A stretch of DNA of 64,000 nucleotides from Diplodia intermedia (Eukaryota; Ascomycota; Dothideomycetes; Botryosphaeriales; Botryosphaeriaceae): positions 558,001-622,000 of the forward strand of contig JAKEKT010000002.1 in the NCBI GenBank assembly GCA_021495925.1. The letters are read 5' to 3'. Both the position numbers and the translations under genes were made by a program. Shown piece after piece: positions 20,082 to 30,488 of this stretch (its first letter is position 1; the number at the start of each line of letters is the position of its first letter). The notes under the pieces are model-generated. The model had not been told where the DNA came from. It ran no database searches and saw only the letters and a program-made list of their open reading frames with translations.

Positions 20082-22456
20082 CCGTGTCACAACGGGTGAC
20101 CAAAGGATCGAGCCCATTCGAATCTGCCTCATGGAGATATCACAGGTGAATCCAATGTCCGGATCTTGGATTCAACTACCCATGTCGGAAGAGTGTAGCA
20201 ACATCGGTGGGGTTGGGGGGGCTCAAATCTTCTGTCGCCTGCCGTGGTGTGGATGGGCGAGACTCGATTTTTGACGATAGCTGGAGGCGTTCTGGGAGGG
20301 GTCTGGGAGTTCCACCATCGGACTGTTCGCGGGCTTTTGGCATATGGATGGCGCGTGGCGGCTTCGGCTGGTTATTGTATGTGCGCAGATTCCGGTCGCC
20401 TGGCCGGATTGGTTCTTAGCGATATCGCCCCTGTTTCGCCATTTTCTTAGTAGCTGATTGGAGGGTCGGGTCGACTGTCTTACTGGGTTTGGGACTCTAT
20501 CAGACGTCAATTTCCACCACACGTTAAGCTGTACCTCAACCGATGCGTGCGCGTTCGCACGAATTTGCCCGCCTTCGTAAGCGGGGGGCGCCGACTCCTC
20601 GCAGTGGCCGTGTTTCACGATGCAGGGCGCTTATGAAGGGGAGCACGAAGCTCGACTGCATGCATCTGTTGAGTGCCGGAGATAAAGCGTTGACACGCGG
20701 GCTCGCACAGGCATGCGCGCCGCCTCCCGGCTCGGCGGGCAGGAGCATCTCCGCTACGCGGGGGCGCTGAGTCTTATCAGACGATCAGCGCGTATCCGTG
20801 GGGCGCTCTAGCGCAGTCCGGGGAGCTGCAGTCGAGACTCCCGGCCTGACCGGTGTGCGATTGGCCCCGCCGTGGCAACGGCCAGCACCTCCAGCGCGTG
20901 CCGAGTCATCGCTGTGGTGTGAGAACTGCAGAGGCTGGCGGCACAGCGGGCGCGGTGCCGGTCTGCGGTGAGAACGGCGCCTTCGAGCTACCAATCGGCC
21001 GCGGCACGCTATCCGCTCCATGCATCGCGAAGGGCTGTCTGGCGCATGCCCGAACGTAGCCGGCAGCGACGCCTCGTTTGCACACCGCATCTCGTCCCAG
21101 CGACGCCGCGGCCGCAACTGCAGCTGAACCATGATGGCGGTGCGGTGCCGGGCTATCTGGGTGCGTGGGCCCACGGGCGACTTAGCTTGTTCTCGACCAT
21201 TCCAGGGCGCGTGCAGTCCCAACCGCGCTGGTTGCGAGCACACGCCGAGGAAGTGCTTTTTAGGTGCTGGCCTGTCCCTGTCGTGCTACGCCGTGGGCTC
21301 CGTCCACCGCGCCCACGATTGCGCCGGGCGCTGCCTACTAGTACCGACGAGCCCGTGTCAGCCGCGACCCCTCCGCCCGCCCTCCTTCTCACCGGCCATT
21401 TTCCCTGGCACGCTTCGCCCCGGCCGCGACGTCGTACCAAGCACCAGCACTCCGCCCCGCCTGGACTTTGCTCCAGCACCCGTCTGGGGGAGCGGACGGA
21501 CAATAGTGGAGCCCGGCCTCCTGACCGTATATTTTTGGGCGCTGCACGGCCGTCGCAATACGGAGGGCGCGAAGCCTCCTGCCTTCGACTCCCTCTGCTC
21601 CATCCTCAAACCCCGTTGTGCCCAGCATCTTCTGCGTCGTTCGCCCTCGGGTGTAGAGCTTGCTTGGCGCGTCGCCCGTCCACCTAGCCAGATCCTGCTT
21701 CTCCGCCATTGGCCACCCTCACTAAATCCTTGACCCGCGGCTCCACATTTCTCGACGTCACCGTCGCCGGCGCACCACTTCGACAATTTGGACAGCAGAC
21801 CGACGTAACCTCTCTGCGACAACTGGCTCATCCCAACTCCCTGTATCCTCCCGTCCGCGCAACTCTCCAGCGTCCCGGTTCCAAGGTGCGTTGAAAAAGG
21901 TCCGCCCTGCGTCTCTCCTGCCACTCCTGACCCCCTTACTGTGTCGCAATTTCTCAACTTGGACGTGCTGACCCGGCTCGCCAGACCAATCCAGTCGTCT
22001 CTGGACATATCTCGGTCCCGCCACCTCGAGCACCTCGGCTGCCACAAGTCGATTAGAGCCCTGAGGTCTGCCCCGTCGCTCTCGACGCATCTGTACCCCG
22101 AACAATCGCTAGATCGTTGGCCAATTGGAACGCACGAAAGGAGCAAAGTATTCCGATTCCTCGTGGCTGCAGCTGTTTGTGCACGCGACAGCTTGTGAGC
22201 GACGTCCCGATTCTTTCCGATCACCTCCGCCCCGCAGTCGCTTGAGCGCCAATCGTCGCGCTCCTTCGCCAACATAGGTTGGGACATGCACTGGTGGATT
22301 GGAGACAAAGGCGGTGTATGACGAAGCTCCCATTCAAATAACCCACCTGCCGGCTGGGATATAGTCTTACTCGGGTCCTCGTCCCTATAGAAGCGGCTAA
22401 GAGCTGCACATCACCTTTTCCCTTTTCGTCAGGAGATCCTGTCAATTTTTTTCGTC
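20082..22456. other. 2.4 kb intergenic region upstream of the repeat protein
   Basis: It contains one stem-loop repeat (20146-20193). The middle (20540-21700) is GC-rich with overlapping frames on both strands and no motif. From about 21,700 to 22,440 it is pyrimidine-rich, which fits a long 5' leader, possibly with an intron, for the gene starting at 22457. Confidence 0.45.
20146..20193 (-). repeat. Stem-loop repeat copy downstream of 19284 gene
   Basis: TGAATCCAA (20147-20155) and TTGGATTCA (20166-20174) are perfect inverted arms around the ten-base loop TGTCCGGATC. Read on the minus strand, the unit gives CCGACATGGGTAGTTGAATC and then CAAGATCCGGACA, matching the left arm of the copies at 9098 and 9820. 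One side appears shortened. Confidence 0.65.
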
Positions 22457-24685
22457 ATGTCTTCCTCTCCTCCCCCGAAGCGGCGTTTTGTGCCGGAACC
22501 TGTGGAAACAACAACGAAGTCTTCTCGAAGATTTGCACCAGAGCCCGTGGAAACAACGACCAAATCCTCAAGACGATTTGCGCCGGAACCCGTGGAAACC
22601 ACCGTCAAGTCATCACGGAAATTTGCACCGGAGCCTGTGGAGACAACAACAAAATCCTCTCGCAAATTTGCTGCTGAACCGGTTGAGACCACAACCAAAA
22701 GCTCACGGAAGTTTGCCCCGGAACCAGTTGAAACGACCGCTAGAAGCAGCAAGGATAGGCCGCCACCTGCGGATGAAGCCGCACCACGGAGACGGTTCGC
22801 TCCGCAGCCCGTGGAAACCACAACGAGAACTAACCGGGCCGGGGCCGAAAATGGTGTAAACGGCGCTGAAGTGCGGAGGGCCGACACGAGCTTCTCCGAT
22901 AGCCAGGGTTCTCCGCAGATCGACGGGCCCCCGCAATCAGCAACAAAGCCTCGACGCAAGTTTGCGCCGCAACTCATTGAGACGGCAAAGCGTACCAGGA
23001 AATCAGGGGATGTTGGCCCTGCAGTGAACGAAGGAGACAGAACCGAGGCAACCCCCGGTAACAGCACGCGCAGCCTAGGCAAGCGGCAACGCGTTGTGCA
23101 CGCACCGATCCCGCCTTCCAACACACCTTTGCCTGCACAGGGTAACTCCCTGTCACATATGCCCACCATTCGTGATGCTCGCCGTCTCGGAATCCCCACT
23201 CGCAGCGACTCCATAAGCAGCAACCGTTCGCACTCCTTCAGAATTCCTGATTTGGATACCATAGAATCTTCGGAGTCTGAAGAAGAAGGCACACCATCCT
23301 TGTCTACTACTCCATCTGCCGAATCAGACTCAGAGCAGTCATACTTGTATTATCACGCCACGCGGCGCAGGGAGAGCGTAGACGAGCGTTTCTCTGGCTA
23401 TCTGCTGGAAATCGCCGCAAAGGCAGCGGAGAAGCAGATGAGAGAGGCGGCGATGGCGGCCTTCCCTAATGATGAGCACCATGAGCCCGTTGCCCATTTC
23501 CTTGGTGAAGAGGAAGATGATTCGGCAGGTGAAACCATGGAGGAAGTGAATGAGGAGCGTCGGGAGTCGTTCACAAAAGTGAACTGGGAGCTTTTGGCCA
23601 TGCAGAAGCACATGGAGGAGAAGCAGGAGGAGGGACAAAATGAAGAAAAGGGCGTGAAGGTGAAGAAAGCAGATGAGCCCACCAAGAAGAACATTTGGGG
23701 CGAGCCTCAATGGGGAGCGAAATCAACCAAGAGCGCAGTTGCAAACTCTTCAACGAAGGCTCCCTGGGGGAACCCGTTTGCAAACCAACGCGGTCGCCCG
23801 GACGAACAAGAAATGAAGGGGATGCAGCGGGGGGCAAGGCCGCCGATGCTTGGTGGCGATATCGTTTTCCCACGCTGCCCTTCGCCGGAGCCCGCAAGGT
23901 TTGATGTCACACAGGGTTCTGAGGCGCTGAAGAATTCAATGTGCTATCTAACGGAGCAGAGCCTGCCCAATGAGCCTCAGGGGCTGTGGTGGCACGAGAG
24001 GAAGAAGGAAGAGGACAAACACAAAGAAGAGCACAAAGTCGAGGCTCCGAAGCCGACTGGATTGTCTGCCAAGGAAGGACGCCGATCAAAGCCGCCGACG
24101 ATGCTGTGGTCAAACCAAGGGAGCCGCTCGTCCAGTCCAATTGGCCTATGGAATGGGTGCTGCCTTGGGCCCGGTTCGAGGGAGGACACCAAGCAGGCGG
24201 GCATGCTTACACCAGCGATCGAAGTGGGTAATCCGTTTGACAGCCCACCACCAACGCCAGCAAGAGCGCCGCCATCTCCGCCGCCGTCCAACCCTGACAT
24301 GGCAAGCATCGACGACAAGCTCGCTGCACGCAAGGCACTTGAAGAGGAATTCGACGATGCTTTTGTGACGCAAGTGTACAACTACCTATCACTTGGATAT
24401 CCTTCGTTGGCACGGAAGTTCGATGATGAGCTGAGCAAGATCAGCCGGATCCCGGTCGAAGAACTGCGGCAGGATGATGAGCTAGCGCAGGCACGAGGGT
24501 ACATTCGGCTCGGCGAGGATAACAACGCCAGAGATGCAGGTATCACCGAAGACACTTGCATGCGCTGGAGGGCGTTGAGGACGTACATTTTCGAATGGGC
24601 CAAGCAACAGCCCCGCTTCTTCCATGCGGGCTATGCGCTCGGTGGGTTTGGTGTTGCTGCGCGGCGCGGCAGTTGGGCGTGGTAG
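22457..24685 (+). CDS. Fungal protein with tandem RFAPEPVETT repeats
   Basis: A single exon encodes 742 residues. The N terminus has six consecutive 15-residue units of the form KSSRRFAPEPVETTT (residues about 9-100), encoded by a 45 bp tandem repeat that varies mainly at third positions. Weaker units follow at about 114 (RRRFAPQPVETTT) and 167 (RRKFAPQLIETAK). The middle is charged and disordered, with Ser-rich and Lys/Glu-rich parts and W/G motifs (IWGEPQWGAKS). The last 130 residues look folded: EFDDAFVTQVYNYLSLGYPSLA, VEELRQDDELAQARGYIRLGE and MRWRALRTYIFEWAKQQP. I recall similar architecture in unnamed filamentous fungal proteins but know no function. Repeat-number variation between strains is likely. 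Confidence 0.85.
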   Translation: MSSSPPPKRRFVPEPVETTTKSSRRFAPEPVETTTKSSRRFAPEPVETTVKSSRKFAPEPVETTTKSSRKFAAEPVETTTKSSRKFAPEPVETTARSSKDRPPPADEAAPRRRFAPQPVETTTRTNRAGAENGVNGAEVRRADTSFSDSQGSPQIDGPPQSATKPRRKFAPQLIETAKRTRKSGDVGPAVNEGDRTEATPGNSTRSLGKRQRVVHAPIPPSNTPLPAQGNSLSHMPTIRDARRLGIPTRSDSISSNRSHSFRIPDLDTIESSESEEEGTPSLSTTPSAESDSEQSYLYYHATRRRESVDERFSGYLLEIAAKAAEKQMREAAMAAFPNDEHHEPVAHFLGEEEDDSAGETMEEVNEERRESFTKVNWELLAMQKHMEEKQEEGQNEEKGVKVKKADEPTKKNIWGEPQWGAKSTKSAVANSSTKAPWGNPFANQRGRPDEQEMKGMQRGARPPMLGGDIVFPRCPSPEPARFDVTQGSEALKNSMCYLTEQSLPNEPQGLWWHERKKEEDKHKEEHKVEAPKPTGLSAKEGRRSKPPTMLWSNQGSRSSSPIGLWNGCCLGPGSREDTKQAGMLTPAIEVGNPFDSPPPTPARAPPSPPPSNPDMASIDDKLAARKALEEEFDDAFVTQVYNYLSLGYPSLARKFDDELSKISRIPVEELRQDDELAQARGYIRLGEDNNARDAGITEDTCMRWRALRTYIFEWAKQQPRFFHAGYALGGFGVAARRGSWAW
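22496..22745 (+). repeat. In-frame 45 bp coding tandem repeat
   Basis: About five and a half successive 45 bp units, each containing GTGGAAACAACNACNAA-type sequence, encode the 15-residue repeat of the 22457 protein. Units differ mostly at silent positions, so the peptide appears selected while the DNA has diverged. Confidence 0.8.
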
Positions 24686-25164
24686 GAAGCTAGGCCGTTG
24701 GGCAAGTCAAGTCTGTATACATTTTGGAAGGGGCATCGCGCCGCCGAGGGCCCCTGGCGCGTTTATCATCTTCCCTGGATTCCGGCATTTAGTTGGCGTT
24801 GTTTTATTGTACTGCTTCGGGGAGGTCGAGCACGGCGTTGGAAAACAAGTGCGAGTTTGCGTATGCGCAGAGCGGGTCCAAGAGCGGTATTGTTTCTAGC
24901 TAGTTCTGAGCGCGGTTTGAAGTAGTATGCATCTGGGAACACAGGCGTTGCATCATCGGCCTGCCATGGAACTGCAACCCCGCCGTGTCGTGCCGCCGCG
25001 GACCCAGACTGCCGGGTCGGCCCAAATCTCGGCGGCGCACGGGCCCTATGTTTCGTTTGCTCAGCGCCATGAGCTCCTGCCCGCGGCCGACCGAACCTCC
25101 ATCTGCCTCTCCTCGCCCACTCCCCCTTGCGACGCGCCCCGCTTGCGGCGCCTCCTCCGACACC
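24686..25164. other. Intergenic region
   Basis: This 479 bp holds the 3' end of the repeat-protein transcript and the promoter and leader of the PWI gene. The PWI frame continues upstream of 25165, but that part lacks the conserved start. Confidence 0.5.
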
Positions 25165-26684
25165 ATGCAGCTGTCTGCCGCCGACATGAAGCTCTTGAAG
25201 AGCACCAAATTCCCTCCCGAATTCGAGGAGAAGGTCGACACGACAAAGGTCCAGATGGACATCATGAAGAAGTGAGCTCCCCCCGCTACCCTGTCGAGAC
25301 CCTGCTAAGCATGACAAGATGGATTGCCACCAAGGTCCAACAGATCCTCGAGACCGAAGACGACATGGTAGTCGACTTCATCTACAATCTGCTCGATGGA
25401 GAGCGCCACGTACGTTGCCTCGACACTTCTTGCTCCAGAGACCTGCCCCGCTGACGTCGTCCCGCAGCCCGACCCCAAGAAGCTCCAGGTTGCTCTCGGC
25501 GGCTTTCTACACGACGATGCTCCGCGCTTCGTAAGGGACTTCTGGAACCTTTGCCTCAGCGCCCAAAGCAACAAGGATACACTTGGTGTTCCCCGTGAAC
25601 TCCTGGAGATGAAGAAGGATGAGATGAAGCAGGACAAGGTAAATCCTGCCCCGTTCAGCCCCACGAACACGGTTAACACGCTGGCTTGTAGAAAGCACAG
25701 GAGAAGGCTGCCGAGGAGGCTCGCAAGCGCCGCGACAACGAACGGGAACGCGACGAAGATATCGACCGGATCCGCGAGAGGGAACGTCGTGAACGCGACC
25801 ACACTAGGGACCGCCCTCGCGGCAGGGGTCGTGGTGGTGGCCGCGGAGGCTCCGCATTTTCATACCGCCCGGGGCGCTCCCGCTCGCGCTCGCCGCCGCC
25901 CTTCCGCCGCGGTCATGATGAATTCCGCCGACCGCCTCGTACGGATTCATACGTTCCCGCTGGCCGGGGTAGGCGTAGGGACTATTCACCTCGTCCCTCG
26001 CCCTCACGCAGCCGCTCTCGCTCTCGCTCTGAAACGCCCCCGCGCCGCCGTCGCCGGCCCTCGTACAGCCGGTCGCCATCCCGCTCCGTCAGCCCACCTC
26101 CTCGCCGTAGCCACGGCAGCCGCCGCTACAGCAGAGACAAGTCCCGCTCACGCAGCCCCGTTGCAAGATCGAGGCGGGCCAGGAGCCCCGCCCGTGGTGA
26201 TGATCGAGCCCGACCTTCCGCGTCGCCCGAGACATCTCGCTCACGCTCGCCTAGACGCCGCCGCGGCAGAGACCGTTCGCCTTCGGCTGCATCTGTCAGT
26301 CGCTCACCTCCTCCACGCTCGCGCAGGGACCGTTCCCGGCGCCGTCACACTCGTTCACCGTCTACATCCCACTCGCGCAGCCCCCGTCGCTCTGATCGCA
26401 AACACAAGAGATCTCCCTCCTCCTCTGACGACGACAGAGACAAGCGCGCTGATGTTCGCAAGGATCGTGATCGTCGTGACCGTCGCCGCAGGCGTAGTCT
26501 TAGCAGAAGCCAGAGCCCTCGTCGGGACAACAAGCGCCGCCGCTCCCCTGACAGGTATGAGCCAGAGAAAAGGCGTAAGGATACGTCATCCGCCGAGCCA
26601 TCTCCTCCGCGGGCGGACCGCATGCCTTCGACAGCTTCTGACGCATCGATGCACGATGTGACGGAGAATAAGGTTGGTGAATAA
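25165..26684 (+). CDS. PWI-domain SR-rich splicing factor (SRRM1-like)
   Basis: Four exons (25165-25271, 25319-25409, 25468-25638, 25692-26684) join in phase to 453 residues. Residues 1-120 form a PWI domain: LLKSTKFPPEFEEKVDTTKV, KKWIATKVQQILETEDD, VVDFIYNLL and ALGGFLHDDAPRFVRDFWN. The rest is a long Arg/Ser domain with RERERRERD, a Gly/Arg patch and many RSRS, SPPPRR and SRSP runs. This is the layout of the SRm160/SRRM1 splicing coactivator, which binds RNA through the PWI domain and joins exon complexes in the nucleus. The RS part of the last exon is intronless and GC-rich. Confidence 0.92.
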
Positions 26685-27052
26685 TTTTACGGATGGAGAG
26701 ACCATCCCTCGCCACCATCTACGAAGTGCTCTCTTTTCATATCACCATCGCCTTGTGTCAATTAGACGAATCAACAAAAGCCGATGCTCCTCTACGTGTC
26801 CAGCGCACCTCTTTGGGTTTATGAATTATTCGACGGAAACCCCGTTTTAGTAGTCGGGCGGTTCACCAGAGGCTGCTCGATATCCGTTAGCAACAATCCA
26901 CGCGCAGGCGCCATTACAACTGATCGGTCGTCACTTCCGACTATACAGAGTCTGCACCCTCGACGCTGACGAAGACTCATTCTCCACTGCACTCCTTTTA
27001 ATTGCCTTTTCTCCTTAGCGTCACTTGTACAAACAAATATGCAGTTTAGCAA
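26685..27052. other. Convergent intergenic region
   Basis: The 368 bp lies between the 3' ends of the PWI gene and the MBL-fold gene. It is AT-rich and probably holds both 3' untranslated regions. No gene is seen. Confidence 0.55.
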
Positions 27053-28236
27053 CTAGCAATCCTCACTCAAAAGGGCGTGGTCGGCATGTCCTTCGTACTT
27101 GACTTGAATCTTCATGCTTTCGAGCACAGCGTGCTTGCAGTCCTTTCGGCGGATATCCATTCCCGTGAAGGCGCCGTGGGTGCTTTCCCACTCATAGGGC
27201 GCGACAGCTTTCCACATGGCGTGAATCTCAGGAGGAGAGAGGGGAATCATGTTGGGAATGGACCACATGAAGGAATAAGACGTCGTACCCGGAGGCCGGT
27301 CATGGTGGTAAAGTCCGGACTAGGGGAAATTTAGCTTCGATCAATTCTCCTTGTCTCCTGCTCGTCACGGGGGGCAACCGAAGAGCGCGGCTTACCGGCA
27401 CGGTGACGAAGGTGTCGGCGATCATCAGATGCTTCTTCCAGAGCAGGACCAGGCTGCCGGGAAAGTGCCCGCCGGTCTTGATGGCGGTCACGCCGGGCAG
27501 GATGGTCTCGGTCGTCTGGGAGATGAGGCGGCGGACGGGGAAGGAGGAGGTGGAAGGGGGGAAATCGGCGCGGCTGAACCAGGCGCTGTCCTCGATCGAC
27601 GTGTAGACGGGGATGTTTTTGAAGGCGCGCGCCCACTCGAGGTGGGTGGTATAGTAGTGCGGATGGGAGATGACGATGGCGCGGAGGGGGCCGCGGGAGT
27701 TGATCTTTTTGTCGTCACGATTACTTTTGTGTTTTGTTGCTTGTGTCCCGCGCGGAAGAAGGGAGACGTACGAAGTCGACGGTTTTGGAGTCGAGGTAGG
27801 TGATGAGGTCCCACAGCACGTTCCCCTCGGGCGTCTCGATCAGGATTGCGCGTTGGCCGATGGCGAACTGGTATCACGCAGCAGTTCAGCGCAACGGGAA
27901 AATTCGGAGGAGCGGCGGATCCCCGTACTTTCGGCTCCGTCCATATCGACCACATGCCCTTCTCTTCGGCGTCTTGCTCCCATTTGTTCTCGTACTTTCG
28001 GCGCCGCAGCTCGGCCATGCTCGTCCATTTCTGCCCCGCGGGTGGGACGAATTGGCGCGGGTCCTGAGTAAGCCCAAAAAAAAAAGTGTGTGTGAGCATT
28101 ACAGAGAAGAGATGGGCATGAAGGGATGTCGCGAACGTACATCACATATTCTGCAATTGGGGAGCGGTTTGGACGCGGGCACGTCGAATTGCGTGCCGCA
28201 CGTGTGGCAGATCAGAAGGTCTTCTGCATCGGCCAT
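27053..28236 (-). CDS. Metallo-beta-lactamase-fold protein with N-terminal zinc ribbon
   Basis: Five exons (28236-28141, 28063-27929, 27867-27772, 27704-27396, 27319-27053) join in phase to 300 residues. The first exon carries CHTCG and CRIC, a small four-cysteine zinc ribbon. The MBL fold follows: AILIETPEGNVLWDLITYLD, then AIVISHPHYYTTHLEW, GGHFPGSLVLLW and LMIADTFV. In the usual active site H-x-H-x-D-H, the Asp and last His are replaced: here the order is H-P-H-Y-Y-T-T-H. Zinc chemistry may therefore differ or be lost. Homologues of this form exist in fungi as far as I recall, without known substrate. A TATAAATA box lies about 97 bp upstream (28340-28333, minus strand). Confidence 0.87.
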
Positions 28237-28261
28237 GGTAGAACGGGCCCCCTAGTGTATC

Positions 28262-28295
28262 TGTTTGTGTGTGTGTGTGTGTGTTTGTGTGTGCT
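28262..28295. repeat. (GT)n microsatellite
   Basis: An interrupted GT/TTTGTG run lies just upstream of the MBL-fold gene, between its ATG and TATA box, so it falls in the leader or core promoter. Length differences between strains would be expected. Confidence 0.8.
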
Positions 28296-28332
28296 AAAGC
28301 GCTTTGGCTAGATGGAGCTCAGGTATCCGAGC

Positions 28333-28340
28333 TATTTATA
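28333..28340 (-). promoter_or_regulatory. TATA box of the MBL-fold gene
   Basis: TATAAATA reads on the minus strand about 97 bp before the ATG at 28236, a normal spacing for a fungal core promoter. Confidence 0.6.
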
Positions 28341-28564
28341 CTGATTGCGGGGCGTCGCGGGTTGGCAAAGGTGGGGTCGGAGGGACAAGAATGAGATCAC
28401 CGGCTTCCCACCTACGCGAGAGTGGGCTTGAGTTTTCGTGGACCCGAGAGAAGCTAGACTTGACCCTGATTTGGATAAAGCCTGCTAAGCATGATATTGG
28501 AAGTGGTCGTCAAGCACATTGCGCATGCAGGTTTTGATCTTATGCCTTTTCATTCAAGCCGCCA

Positions 28565-29734
28565 TCACCCAGCACCGACAGCTACTTTCTTGAGACCTCC
28601 GCCCTTCACGAATTGCACCGCCCGGTGCGTCCTCTCCTCATACCCAGCACTCTCGCCCCGGTGCCCTTCGTTCCAGCATTCTTGACAATACAGGTCGCCA
28701 TCACAACCCAGGCAGCGCACCGTCGCATTCGCATAGCAGATGATACACCAGCTGTCGATCTCTTCGTCCGTGAACTTCGACGTCTTGACAGGCGGTTTCT
28801 TCGACGGCGCGAACGAGGGCGCAGAAGGTAAGCTATTTGTGCCCCCCGGTCCGGGACTAGGGCTGCCGCGGGCCAGCGCCGCGAACCGGGCAGTCAGAGC
28901 ATCATCTACAGCTGTGGCCTTGTCGAAGTCGTCCTGAGCGGGAGGAGGAGGTGTTGGAAGAGAAGTCGGGGCTGCGGGCAGAGAGAAGGACGGCTCATCA
29001 TCTCCATGCTCTTGCTCATCCGCCTTCTCTGATGGACACGTATCGGCCTTAGCCGGTGAGCTCCCACCTGTCGCTTGTTCAACAGCAGCTCCGCCCGCAC
29101 CTTCGCCCTCCTCATTCCCGGTCTCGCCGTACTTCGTCTCCAGATCTAGCTCCGCAAGTACCTGCGCGATGTACTCATCCGCCTCCTGCTCGTCCAGCGC
29201 GTCCCGATCCGTCTCATCTTCCTCCTTATCACCATCTCCGTCCACGTTCCCACCCCCTCCTCCACCTGCAACATGTCCCTGGCCTTCTCCCCGCTCCGGC
29301 GTCGGTACAGCTGGCAGCACGCTCCGCACCTCCCTCACCAACGCACCCACATCTCTCTCGTCCTTCCGCGAGACCTGCCACCCCTCCTGCTCGCCACCCA
29401 ACTCCTTCAGCAGCTCATCCAGCGACCTTCCCTCCTCCCCAGCCTCATCCGCCGCCGCACTGCTCCCCGTTGACGTTGTGCCGGCAGTCGCCGCCTTCCC
29501 GCCGTTCAGCCGCTTGAACCGCGCCGCGAGGTCTAGTATTGGGTCGCCTCCATCTTGTCCCTCGACGGATGTTAGCGACTGCTTGTCGTCCAAACCCAAG
29601 TCGCGTAGTGCGTCGGGCGTGATTTCGTCCGTGGAGGATGGGGGCGCTGTAGAGAGCGACGTGAGGGATGATTGCTTTAGGGCGTTGAGGCGCGCGAGCA
29701 GGGCGTCGTCGGAATTTGGAAGCGGTGGCGGCAT
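28565..29734 (-). CDS. ANCHR/ZFYVE19-like zinc finger protein
   Basis: A single exon encodes 389 residues. The N terminus DALLARLNALK followed by a Ser/Thr-rich stretch resembles the MIT-interacting part of ANCHR proteins. The middle is acidic and disordered with Gly runs and helices such as SLDELLKELGG and ADEYIAQVLAELDLE. The C terminus (about residues 330-370) is a zinc-binding domain: CIIC, CLGC, CQEC, H and TH ligands with W and GH spacing, as in the FYVE-related/B-box-like domain of ZFYVE19. In animals ANCHR delays abscission by holding VPS4; whether fungal proteins do this is unproven. The gene is intronless. Confidence 0.8.
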   Translation of the reverse strand: MPPPLPNSDDALLARLNALKQSSLTSLSTAPPSSTDEITPDALRDLGLDDKQSLTSVEGQDGGDPILDLAARFKRLNGGKAATAGTTSTGSSAAADEAGEEGRSLDELLKELGGEQEGWQVSRKDERDVGALVREVRSVLPAVPTPERGEGQGHVAGGGGGGNVDGDGDKEEDETDRDALDEQEADEYIAQVLAELDLETKYGETGNEEGEGAGGAAVEQATGGSSPAKADTCPSEKADEQEHGDDEPSFSLPAAPTSLPTPPPPAQDDFDKATAVDDALTARFAALARGSPSPGPGGTNSLPSAPSFAPSKKPPVKTSKFTDEEIDSWCIICYANATVRCLGCDGDLYCQECWNEGHRGESAGYEERTHRAVQFVKGGGLKKVAVGAG

Positions 29735-30488
29735 CGCTTATTTATTTTATTTTCCTCTTCCCCCTTAGCTCGTTTGTACGGTTGCTGCTGGCGTGTTGGG
29801 TGCCGCGCAACGTTGGTATTTGGTATGGTGGATGCAATGAGAGGGCGGCTGTTTCACGGTGGTCGGTGCAACGGATATGGAGGCGGTCGAGCTGTCGGAT
29901 AGGGATGTTGCAAGGCTGCTAAGGCCATGTGGTCATCATGGGCGGCGGTGGTGCTGCTGCATCGGTCGGGTCCGTGGCGCGGGGGCAGCTGTTGCGGAAA
30001 CTTGGGGCACAGCGCCGTGTCGTCACCGACAAGGGTCCTTCGCTAAATGGTCAGCCAGTCTGGAGGATGGGGAAGCGATGAAACTGTTACGGAACTTGAG
30101 TCGTACTAACATCGCTTTCTTTCTAATGAGCGGACGCAGGAGCCTTTCGAAGGAGAGAAGCACATTTCAGTAGTAACCCCGTAACTCGCAGGATCAAGAG
30201 ACTGGCATCGCCCCATTCGAGTCGGTGAATGCACGCGGTGCTTTCTCGAGACGAATCTAGTCCCTGGTTTCTGGACACTTTCCGCAATATCACATGCCCA
30301 TGATGAAAGGATGTGCTGAAAGAGCGTCATCACTTCCTATCCTTGTTTGATATAATACATGAGAACGGGCAGGACGTTGTTGAAAACACCTTTTTCAAGC
30401 GCATTCCGATCATTTCGTTGTCATTCTCATTACCATGAAACCCAAAGAGTGCTTTCGGGTTTCCCGTACTCTGCGCTACACTGTAGCC
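29735..30488. other. Intergenic region
   Basis: The 754 bp holds the promoter of the ANCHR-like gene on the left and the 3' end of the PEBP gene on the right. No coding signal is seen. Confidence 0.5.
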
